Of a DNA stretch of 64,000 nucleotides, positions 47,701 through 52,500 are shown piece after piece. Both the position numbers and the translations under genes were made by a program. Position 1 is the first letter of the stretch. Each line of letters opens with the position of its first letter. This stretch comes from JAHELQ01 sp964491915 (GTDB taxonomy: Bacteria; Acidobacteriota; Aminicenantia; UBA2199). The stretch spans positions 1 through 64,000 of the forward strand of contig CAZBHS010000003.1 in assembly GCA_964491915.1 (NCBI GenBank), read 5' to 3'. Under the pieces are notes generated by a model. It had not been told where the DNA came from, did not search any database, and was given only the letters and a program-made list of their open reading frames with translations.

Positions 47701-49575
47701 GACTATCCGGGAATTGTGGAAGCTGTCGTTGCGGCGCGGTTATCTCAGGATGGGGATCATTATTTATGCGCGTATCTTTCCGGAGATACAGAGGGCGTTT
47801 CCGCGGCTCAATTGAAACGGTATCTAGGCGTTCGCTTGCCGGAATACATGATTCCCGCCGGTTTCGTTTTTATGGATGCAATCCCCCTGAACGCCAACGG
47901 TAAAGTGGACCGGAGTGCGCTTCCGGAGCCGGATATGGTTGACGATGAAGTGTTTGTCGCCGTCCGGGACAACCTCGAGCGCACATTGGCGGAATTATGG
48001 TCCGGTGTCCTCAATATAGACGCGGACGCCATTGGTATCGATCACAATTTCTTTCAATTGGGGGGCCATTCACTCAGAGCCACGACCCTGGCGTCTCGAA
48101 TAAAAAAGGTGTTGACAGTCAACATTCCTTTGGCCGAGATCTTCCGCTCCCCCACAATCAGGGAAATGGCCGCTTATATTAAGAATGCCTCCAGCGCTGA
48201 TGTTCATAGAATTCCGCCGGCCGAAGCGATGCGTTACTATCCCTTATCCCCGTCTCAGAGGATGATCTACATCGAGCAGCAGATGGAAGCCGGCAATCTC
48301 AACTACAATATCTCCGCCGCGGTGCGCTTGCGAGGCAAACTGGATCCCCGGCGGTTAGACGATGTGTTCCGGCAGTTGGTCATCCGGCACGAAGCCTTCA
48401 GGACCTCGTTCGTGATTGTGGAGGAAGAACCGGTGCAGACAGTCGCTCCGGCTGAAGCCATCGAGTTTGAGATCGTTTTCGATGATTTAGGCGGCAATGG
48501 CGGCGGCGAAGCGTTGATGAGGGACTTTGTCCGTCCCTTTGATCTGGCGAAGGCTCCATTGTTGCGCGTTGAATTGTTGAACGTGGGGGTCGATGAATTC
48601 GTCTTGCTGGTGGATATGCACCACATCATCGCCGACGGCACTTCCACCGGTATTTTGATGCGGGAGTTCATGGACTTGGTCGCCGGCCGAACGCTTCCTC
48701 GATTGGAGATTCAATACAAGGACTACGCCGTTTGGTTGAGAGAGGACGCCCAGGAGGAGATGCTCCGGCGGCAGGAAACCTTCTGGCTCCATGAGTTTGC
48801 CGGGCCGCTGCCGCGATTGCGGTTGCCCTTTGATTTCCCGAAGCTGAAGCAGACCAATTACGAGGGGCGGCGGTTGGACTTTCAATTGCCGGCGGATCTG
48901 TATCGGGAGATCGAAGCAATGGTTGCCGGGTATGGGATCACCCTGTTTATGGCGTTGTTGGGGGCGTTCACTATAATGATGGCCCGGCTTTGCGGAGAAG
49001 AGGACGTAGTGATCGGGACGCCGGTGGCCAACCGCAGGCACGGGGATCTCGAACCGGTCATCGGGATGTTCGTGAACACATTGGCGTTGCGGAGTTCTGT
49101 TCCGGGAGAGCAAACGGTTCGCGATTATTATCTGGCGATCAAAGAGCGCACCCTTCAGGCGTTCGAAAACCAGGAGTATCCGTTCGAATCATTGGCCAAA
49201 CGACTGATGGAAGAGGAGGATGTCGAGAGGAGCGCTGTATTCGATGTGTTCTTCTCGATGGCGAACGAGGATATACCGGAGGTGGCTATCGAGGGTTTGA
49301 CCATGACCTCCGCCGGCAATCGATACACCCGGGCGCCGTTCGATTTGGTCCTCATTTGCGCGGAAAAGGACTCCGCCCTTCAGGCCTCGTTCCTCTTTCC
49401 GGAGGCGCTATTTAAAGAGGAGACCATTCAGAGGTTTTTCAATTATTTTAAAGAGATACTATCAACCGCTGTCAAGGGCGATCATATACATGTAAAGGAT
49501 ATTTGTATTTCCCACCGCTTCGCCGATTCGGATCATTCGATTTTGGAAGAGGCGAGCGGTGATTTTGATTTTTGA
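29797..49575 (+). CDS. Hybrid NRPS-PKS megasynthetase 1: C-A-T-KS-AT-ACP-(C-A-T)x4-C
   Basis: 6592 aa, first gene of the assembly line. Domains in order: C1 (HHxxxDG near 145), A1, T1 (Ser998); KS with Cys1231, His1367, His1405; AT with Ser1660 in Gly-His-Ser-Ile-Gly and a His-Ala-Phe-His motif, both pointing to malonyl-CoA; ACP (Ser1983); C2 (His2163-2164), A2, T (Ser3015); C3 (His3187-3188), A3, T (Ser4033); C4 (His4218-4219), A4, T (Ser5063); C5 (Leu-His5240), A5, T (Ser6092); C6 (His6275-6276). The PKS module has no KR, DH or ER, so it leaves a beta-keto group. Eye-read specificity codes: A2 DAWTIAAVC, which matches phenylalanine; A5 has acidic pocket residues suggesting a basic amino acid; A1, A3 and A4 are unassigned. 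No epimerase domain is present. The start has only a weak GAGG site. The C-terminus ends Asp-Phe-Asp-Phe. Confidence 0.95.
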   Translation: MIMQKIEKRNVQGIHSLTPLQEGLLYHYLKNPGEGYVEQLTLYVEGPVEIETFWEAWDGVARANEALRTVFRWEEVDHPVQVVLKDHCPSRKFEDLSSLREDDVLPRLQQAKGELRDPAALMAGVPFKVALFKTGEGAFEIVITHHHILYDGWSNGILLRQFLEAYGLPAKGGAVEETAKPGFSSFVQWCLGQDREAQKRYWDGYLQGLERDHLEFRLAGSTGEPGDNAGSRRLTIPLDAALVRDLRDYSRRRSVTAAALFYTAWGLVLQQMNSRRSVVFGTTVSGRRGDLEGVEEIVGLCINTIPLRFDSGRDVPVAEALERVALDLRQRQPFENAAMEGELFDTIVVVENYPLDLEALGGDGASPLKIRRYEFVEATHYDLTVCVRLLQEGTLLELLYSDARFDGRSVSKLGARLTTVLRRMMDDPSRALGRLNIAGDDERDVVLRRLNRVDDADPGVKKDLLTQFYQDAKRHPSRMALVGAEMVCADVGVTYGELRQRVSAMAAALKQRGIGPGHIAAVKMEPSVELVMAVYGVLSVGAAYLPLAPSLPEARSDYILADCGVELVVDDVTAAGIVGCDAGAAVFEPVMEPAAPAYVIYTSGSTGTPKGVLVERRAVANTLGALAARYPVEAGDVVCFKTSFMFDVSVTELFGWCWGSGMLAIVGTGVAKDPAALARAVRRWGVTHLNFVPSMFNLFLDAIDEGNRNCLRSLKYIFLAGEAVLPEMVMTFRRLKTKIQLENIYGPTEAAVYASWYGLEQWRRPQGPPIGGPLPGVSLVVLDHWGRVQPDGVAGELHIGGLGLARGYVNQPLLTARRFARYEETGERLLYKTGDLARVNRDGEIEFLGRVDDQVKIRGFRVELGEIQNGLLRHPAVKEAAVRALDVGDGELKLCAYVAAAEEEGVDEGDVRAFLSETLPDYMIPANFTFLERLPQTAGGKIDLERLPPPAAAAANPASKGEEPLDDLETEVAGMCARLLGLEEVGLQDNFFDMGGNSYTLIRLASRLKKRFEVEVPVVTLLRYSTVRQLSRHVKRLLSGEGEEGAKKESIAPAAASRPAAAGIAVIGMAGRFPGASGIRQFWANLVGGVETIVRFSRDELLDEGIEADLLDRPGYVPAKGVLDEADCFDAAFFDYTPAQARWMDPQVRIFHQCCVHALEDAGVDSFRYDGRIGLFAGATTNARWLLQKAAEARDAADQYELINLNSNSFVTLAAYKLDLKGPAMAIQTACSTSLTAVDAACRSLLTGACDVALAGGVSVTLPVKSGYLFQEGMIQSPDGHCRAFDAEAGGTLEGNGAGMVVLKPLAAALADGDEIDAVVKGTAVNNDGLVKAGYTAPSSEGQARVIRDALAAAGVEARSIGYIEAHGTGTPLGDPVEVEGLRLAFGAGDIGYCRLGSVKTNIGHLDAAAGIAGFIKAVLVLKHRLIPATLHFNSPNPKIDFQQSPFRVNDRLFAWDEAATPRRAGVSSFGIGGTNAHVVLEEAPSVKESQPSKRRYQLLVQSAKSPAALTHMTRRLEHWLEEGDDERSGGFLGDVAFTLATGRREFAHRGVWLDGESRQAEAGEPDVVFMFSGQGSQYAGMGRDLYLYEPVFREALDGCFALLKPLLGTDPAEVLFGPADDGRIGETALAQPLIFAVEYALARLLIHWGVRPAAMIGHSIGEYVAATLAGVFDLEEAVRLVVLRGRSMQRMPAGSMAAVGAGEDEIEGLLDEGVELAAVNGPRHIVISGGEEQVDAAVLKLEAEGFKCSRLHTSHAFHSMMMEPVLAEFERAVGTVALKQPSIPFISNVGGTWISAEQAVSPGYWANHLRRTVRFGDGLEEILRKEDRVLVEIGAGRSLCSFARHHPSKKNGHTIVQLMRHPKDETPDDRFLLNGVGQLWLSGVAVDWRAFYAHEHPRKVHVPGYWFEKTRFPVNAGGPGIESPAEPGDGIEDAGDNRPNLSSRYVAADNDIERRLIVLWQRFFGIAPIGTADDFFELGGDSLKVSSMAARLLAEFEVKVPLQEFFRRSTIRRLAEFISRASAMTASAPPLIEKMDVYPLSPAQQRVYVAQQLEPESVLYNMPVAMELKGAVDLERMRRSLGLLMERHESLRIACVVKGDALAQRVEKSVEVPLEVWSLPGESDEAIIRRFVRPFDVSAPPLFRVALVEAGANRYLLLFDIHHIVSDGTSMGILVRDFMALYRDEALPDLLAGYCDFAGWSFGRRPHLEEQIAFWREQLKAPLPMNRLPVDFSPQRETVEGDLLETMLEPELAEGLKQVARRSDATLYMVLFSLYSLLTANLCGQEDVVLGTAVHGRSASWMEPLVGMFVNTLAVRVKPRFDRNYSQFLQQLKSHLLECFSRQDVALDDVVDDPGELLDTMFVLQNQETPDLSLPGLEVENIPYHHKVARFRLTLMAQEEGGGIRLAWEYKRSLFRRRTIERFAGYFEEMARTIVEDADVPVRDIKLLGQDEETLLLEVFGKPGDFCDSPLTFQRMLAQQVERNPDAVAISGFGPLEGDDWRQLSYAELEGRSDHLARKLRRKGVAPRDIVAMTILRSPLAVAAMAGILKCGAVYLPVEESLPMERKRFMLKDSDAGFALIMGGVDEGLDGPITCCLADEPDDGDDESPLRDMGHAGDAAYIIYTSGTTGTPKGVVVEHRGLVGLRRYFTEHFPVGPGAGVLQFSAFSFDASVWEMVMGLLTGSTLTMAPNRVRMDGGLLREFMKRHKVTVATLPPAVAGYLEPEGMNRLLCLITAGSEASVAVMEAWRGRALTVNAYGPTETTVCASCWIVPSAGELPDVLPIGKPIAGSNVSIVDRYGRLCPIGVAGEIVVAGPGVARGYLNRPSLSDDLFGQPAQGDIWRHYRTGDRGRWTAEGMIEFLGRLDDQVNIRGYRVEPGEVQAVVSQYPGIRDCWILPVEEEDGDVCLVGYIAVGEERCSDDSPANDLREYLLQRLPNYMIPARLIPVAEIPLTAHGKPDRSRLPDPFERAAASVEPLLGEGEMALARLWSWVLMAPLETIGRDSHFFTIGGQSLKAVRLAARIRQKTGKAISVTEIFRYPILRDMARTIESVEVRHSYPPLRATEKKDYYPASSVQRRLFIVQERDPGSVAYNMPAILRLEGQLDRALLERVFGRLAARHESFRTSFCLVDGRLAQRVSPPAGVAMEDYDERTFIRPFDVTKGPLLRVATAKVSGGAHILAVDMHHIIADGASMEILVAEFLDLYRRLPLPALDSQYRDYSLWLEEAEVQRILAAQQRFWARQFSGDVPRLRLPNDYAPGSGPESGGGRIECCVGPTCTSGLKRLAEKERATLFMVVLAAYYAWLSYLSGQEDIVIGVGNNGRLLAETKGMIGMFVNTLALRLPVDKSLGFDRFLRQVRDYTLQAFDNQFYPFEDLVEAVGAVASPGRSPLFDVMLRFDDLEIPVFQLPGMRVTIEDHDSLASKFHLTMVATEHGDGLDVALEYNGGVFARGTVEVMVQQLRRVLEAAAGGSERSLRQLTAPSEKEREHILACFTANIERKIDGFSAALVMQSLVRESMDKHRDVVALERGDVQISFGALRRRVAAIAHNLERRGVCAGTIVGILLQERMAVIETILAILQAGGVFVPLDPELPRQRLQAMIRSANCSVILCDDEGEEEENLEPADDCGAYSPEDPLYIYFTSGTTGLPKGFLGKNTSLAHFIQWERDYLRAGVGDRFSQLTIPTFDAFLRDVFVPLLSGGRICVLPSADVMLEAGALCRYLEEADVQIIHCVPSLFRLILSGPITASSFPGLRAVVMSGERVEPGDLEQWFGVFGKRTGLFNLYGTSETTMAKCCHPLEPDDALRERVPVGTGINGAAMVVLDADGNVCGPLAVGEIYIATSYTTFGYLDDPELTHSAFNAGPLAEDRLPPLYRTGDLGRVLPDGSLDYLGREDRQVKIRGIRVELAEIESVLRRCPEVDEGAVVFKQEGGMSRLYAFVSPVAGDAASFLESRLPSYMIPSRIVPLRHLPRKANGKIDYTTLAGMVDTSAAAAIPPANRMEERLLGLWRESFKNEAIGVETPFFEVGGNSLNVMKLLLKIQREFNAQIALQDLFRLPTIRSQAEFLAHSAMPERERLEQSEKMDYYPLSPQQNRLYFLQHLNPGGVHYNMSSCFLLEGEIDAERLKGTIRELSLRQHALRTSFPLLQGHPVQRIVDPRAFDVELRCIDGNAGDANDTTGLIRRFIRPFDLAVAPLFRLGLIGLGNQRTVLVLDFHHIIGDGISGELFIEECLAIYRGQALEPPAFQYVDFAVWRNRRQTMGRAGDGRDYWLNRFTGEIPVLELPLDFDRPSIQDTAGGRIEFTLPEHTAGRLRKLAEFHDVTLFMVLLSAFYVFLARMSGQLDIVVGTPVAGRTRKESQSIIGMFVNSLALRHTLAPGDTFEDLLRRVKLDTMAALSNQDYQFEDLVEALALQRDMARNPLFDVMFVLQNYEKNEMALPGLKISPYRFERRISKLDLTLWVWEMDGGLDVSLEYCTRLFRPSSAQRFVDYFKRIVSAVLADPRLEILTVELVSKEEKYELLETFNDSSIRYPRESTIQQMVAANASRCPGKIAVEMESQLLSYGELQARSSLLAADLRGKGLTAEEIVGVPAYNRLELVIAVMGILNAGGVVMPIDPELPESRVSFMMGDAGCRLVVDGGDILQDSQRSYHQEQAFEASGNASSPAYIIYSSGTTGKPKASLLSHQNITRLLAGPGIAGFQPNDRYLQLVNYMFDVSIFDIFSPLLNGGTLLLVDKTRMMEPGFSRETILRLCATLTFIPTSLFNMLVESDIQCLAPLRKIVVGGEALSPAHTKKALEFLGPGRIINGYGPSENSMFTTFYEFHRLEGSRVPIGKPTPNSRVYILDRFGNLQPEGIIGELCIGGDGLAGGYMNRPELTAEKFISHPALPGERIYRSGDLARFLPDGNLEFFGRVDHQVKIRGFRVELGEIESRLQEHPDVKEAVVLALDDDFHTAYLCAYVAAVENEGIVERLREHVASSLPSYMVPASFVMMDALPLTANGKKDRRALPPPDAKTDEADDEEPRDELEEKIAEIWASVLGRPARQIGIRRKFFDCGGQSLKAMIVMARLYKEFQARMPLADFYRDPTIEGMADWIRQSRRQIFASIPAAEAREYYPLSYAQKRLYFLSRLEPDSTGYNLTSVLSIAGDLDRRKVEETFKKLIERHEIFRTSFEERDGQPAQVVHPQAEFELEFEARRDWSVSKSIRPFDLATLPLVRVTLARIADRNHIMVLDMLHISSDGTSMNLLVREFSRFYSQGECPPLPIQYKDFAVWQQGRAHQESLENQKAFWLRQLDGELPVLNLPLDFSRPPNRSFAGSRYDVSCAGDLLGRLKAVAGENNVTLFMMLLALVDIFLAKICRQEDVVVGAPIAGRTHPQVEPLVGMFVNTLALRNFPKMDKTCREFIKDVQTRTIPAFENQEFPFERLVDLLATKRDMSRNPLFDVMVALQNMDMDDIDIPGVTVRPYRYDSQSSKFDLSLTGIESSDTLDLTFEYSADLFRKDTIERFARHFLTMTRQVAGDPQCLLREVELLSPLEKRGVLREFQGDTMEIPDLTAHGLFERLVEPAGDCVAVELEDGALSYRELNEQANRLALRIVEATANGGDPAAIYLDRSLEMIVAIMGVLKAGSPYIPIDPAYPPERSEYILRDSNAACVIVAGAGRPLHTRHIECLDIMAIQRSCKSASANLPRTCSHLDPAYIIYTSGTTGRPKGVLVEHRSLVNLIVYMAISFGIDVSDRILQFSSYCFDASIEQIFLALAHGARLVAVSRETILRLDSFYDYIITRKVTHVHAVPSFLKMLEFPEHTHVKRVISGGDTCLPGLVEKFSAGYRFYNEYGPTETTVTSLKLSVDSMEAVVYVPIGRPLANTTAYIMDPHGGLLPDGIPGELYIGGRGVGRGYLNRPELTAEKFIENPHKSGERLYKTGDLVKRDAVAGDIEFLGRIDHQVKIRGFRIETAEIESVLLDYPGIVEAVVAARLSQDGDHYLCAYLSGDTEGVSAAQLKRYLGVRLPEYMIPAGFVFMDAIPLNANGKVDRSALPEPDMVDDEVFVAVRDNLERTLAELWSGVLNIDADAIGIDHNFFQLGGHSLRATTLASRIKKVLTVNIPLAEIFRSPTIREMAAYIKNASSADVHRIPPAEAMRYYPLSPSQRMIYIEQQMEAGNLNYNISAAVRLRGKLDPRRLDDVFRQLVIRHEAFRTSFVIVEEEPVQTVAPAEAIEFEIVFDDLGGNGGGEALMRDFVRPFDLAKAPLLRVELLNVGVDEFVLLVDMHHIIADGTSTGILMREFMDLVAGRTLPRLEIQYKDYAVWLREDAQEEMLRRQETFWLHEFAGPLPRLRLPFDFPKLKQTNYEGRRLDFQLPADLYREIEAMVAGYGITLFMALLGAFTIMMARLCGEEDVVIGTPVANRRHGDLEPVIGMFVNTLALRSSVPGEQTVRDYYLAIKERTLQAFENQEYPFESLAKRLMEEEDVERSAVFDVFFSMANEDIPEVAIEGLTMTSAGNRYTRAPFDLVLICAEKDSALQASFLFPEALFKEETIQRFFNYFKEILSTAVKGDHIHVKDICISHRFADSDHSILEEASGDFDF

Positions 49576-49590
49576 TAAGGAGACGAAACG

Positions 49591-52500
49591 ATGGTGCAGA
49601 AGAGAAACAGGGATGAGTTAATTCTGGCTGCCGGCCGGAAACCGGAGGAGCAGGCGTATTGGTTGGAACAATTCGCCGGTATGGCGGCTGCGGCGGTTTT
49701 TCCTTACGACATGCCGGATACCGGCGTCATGGGAGATTATAGCGAATTTTCATTCCAAATGGATAACGCGGTTGCCGCGGGGATCAAAAAAATGGCCGGA
49801 GGTTCGGATGTGCGGCTTCATTTAGTGTTGACCTCCCTGGTTACGGTGTTGGCGGGACAGTATGGCAATACCGGCGATGTGACCATCGGCACTCCTATAT
49901 TCAGCGGCGGCAAGGACGATGGGCTCATCAATACCATGTTGCCGTTGCGGGTGCGGACCGAGGCAAGGATGAGCTTCAAGGACCTGGTGTTGATGGTGAG
50001 GGACCGGACTGTCCGGGCGACGGAGCATCAGAACTTCCCGATGGAAATACTGAGCGAAACATTGGGTGTGCCGTGGCTGGACCGGCGCTTCCCGCTTTTT
50101 GATATCGCCGTCGTAGTGACCGGTATCCAGGAATTGGAGAACATTCTGCCCGCGGCTCCGGCCATTGTGTTCGAGTTTTCCAATGAAGCGGAGGAGCTGG
50201 GCGGGAGGCTGTTGTTCAATCCCCGCCTGTACCATCCCCAAACAATCGAGCGTGCCGCCTCTCATTTTCTCACGTTGGCGGGGCAATTGGCCGCCGCCCC
50301 TCAGACCTTGTTGGAAGACGCGGATATTCTTTCCAAAGAGGAACGCGCCACTATTATCGATGTCTTCAATGATACCAAAACCGAAAACCCGCCGAACGAG
50401 ACCATCACGGAATTGTTCGAGCGACAGGTTCTGGAAGCCGCGGATAAGATCGCGGTCCGCTTCGATCATCTCCATCTCACCTACAATGAATTGAATCGGC
50501 GAGCCAACCGGTTGGCCCATTATTTAAGGAGCCGCGGTGTGAAGCCGGACGCGGTGGTGGGCTTGTTGATGGACCGCTCGCTGGAGTTGATTGTCTCCGT
50601 CGTTGCGATATTGAAGGCCGGGGGCGCCTATTTGCCGCTGGATCCCCATGTGCCGGAGCAACGGATTCACACCATCCTGGATGAGAACCGGGTGTCGATG
50701 GTGATCACCCAACAGGAGGCGGCCAAAACCCTATCGTTCTCTTCATTGCAGTCGCCCCCTTCATTGGAGGTGGATATTGTCAAGACGCCGGCCCGGCCTC
50801 CGGTTGCTTGTTTCGACGATTTAGCCAGGCCCAATCGCACATTGGTGGATTACAGCAAATACCATCGCAGCATCGGCATCGCGCCGGTGAAAAAAACAGT
50901 CACCTTGCAGATGTCCCGCGGTTGTCCCTACAATTGCCTCTATTGCCACAAAATCTGGCCCAAAACCCATGTGGCCCGCAGCGCGGAGCATGTGATGGAG
51001 GAGATCCGCTATTGCCGCGAGGCCGGAGTCCGCAAGTTCGTGTTTATCGACGACATCTTCAATCTGGATAAAAAGAACAGCAGTCGAATTCTCGAAACCA
51101 TCATCAAAGAGAAACTCGACATCCAGCTCTTCTTCCCCAACGGCTTGCGAGCAGACATTCTGGACCGGGAATTTATCGACTTGATGGCGGCGGCCGGGAC
51201 TGTGAACATCGATGTGGCGCTGGAATCCGGGTCCCCCAGGATCCAGACGTTGATACGCAAGAATTTGAATATCGATAAGTTCGTGGAGAATGTCCGTTAT
51301 ATAGCCGAAGCCCACCCCCATATCATTCTGGAGATGGAGATGTTGCAAGGGGTTCCCACTGAAACAAAGGAAGAGGCGCTCTTGACTTTGGATATTCTCC
51401 AGGAGATCAAATGGGTCCATTTCCCGAATCTCAATATCTTGAAAATCTTTCCCAATACGGATATGTACCGGTTGGCCCTCGATAATGGAGTGTCCAAAGA
51501 CGCCATCATGCGCTCCACAAATTTCGCTTATCATGAATTGCCGACCACCCTTCCATACCCCGCCGCCTTCACCAAACAATGCCAGGCCATGTTGCTGGAT
51601 GAGTATTTCCTCTGCAAAGAGCGGTTGCAGGCGGTGTTGCCGGTGCAGATGAACATCCTCTCGGAGGAGGAACTAATTCAAAAATACGACACCTACCTGC
51701 CGGCGCCGATTCGGAGCTTCGCAGATATTCTCGAGGTGTGCGATTTGACGTCGGAGGATTTGGGGGATGCCCGGCCTGTGCCGGAAGAGCGGGGGGGCAT
51801 TGGTGATTTTAACGAGAAAATAAAGCCCTATTTTAAAGTTCAAGAAAAAGAGCCGAACGCGCTTCGTGTACTGCTGCTGGACTTATCGCAATTTTTTAGC
51901 GGCGACTCCGGCGACATGTTGTATGATGTGGTGGAAGAGCCTCTGGGGTTGATGTACCTGGCGACCCATTTGCAGGAAACCTTCGGCTCGAAAATCGACA
52001 GTAGAATCAGAAAGTCCCGCATCGATTTCGACAGTTACGCCGCTTTGAAGCAAACGCTGGAGGAGTTCAAACCCCATCTGATTGGGATCCGCACCCTGTC
52101 CCTGTTCAAGGATTTCTTTCATCAGGCGGCGGCCCGGATGCGGCAGTGGGGGATAGAAGTCCCAATCATCGCCGGCGGGCCTTATGCCACCAGCGATTAT
52201 ATGTTGATGTTGAAAGACGGCAATGTGGATTTGGCGGTATTGGGGGAGGGGGAGTTGACCTTCGCTGAATTGGCGGGCAAAATGCTGGCGAACGGCAATC
52301 AATGGCCGGACCGTTCGGTGTTGTCGTCCATCCGGGGATTGGCGTTTGTCGATGGTCGCTGCGAACCATCACAATCGCAATCATCCCGCGATATTATTAT
52401 TTTAGATAACCAGGATGATTGGCTGCCGCAAAAAACCGCCGACCCCGAAGCGGTGAATCATGCGGACGATCTTCTGTACTTGATCTCCACCTCCGGTTCC

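Noticed and set aside
48229..49575. Terminal C6 of gene 1 as an epimerase domain
   Set aside because: It has a normal condensation core with HHxxxDG and an Asn-rich acceptor-side pattern like the internal C domains; no epimerase-specific motifs were seen.
49591..50400. Truncated C domain of NRPS 2 as a pseudogene fragment
   Set aside because: NRPS 3 starts with the same C-lobe-only unit, and both follow a complete C domain on the preceding protein, so this is a design rather than decay.
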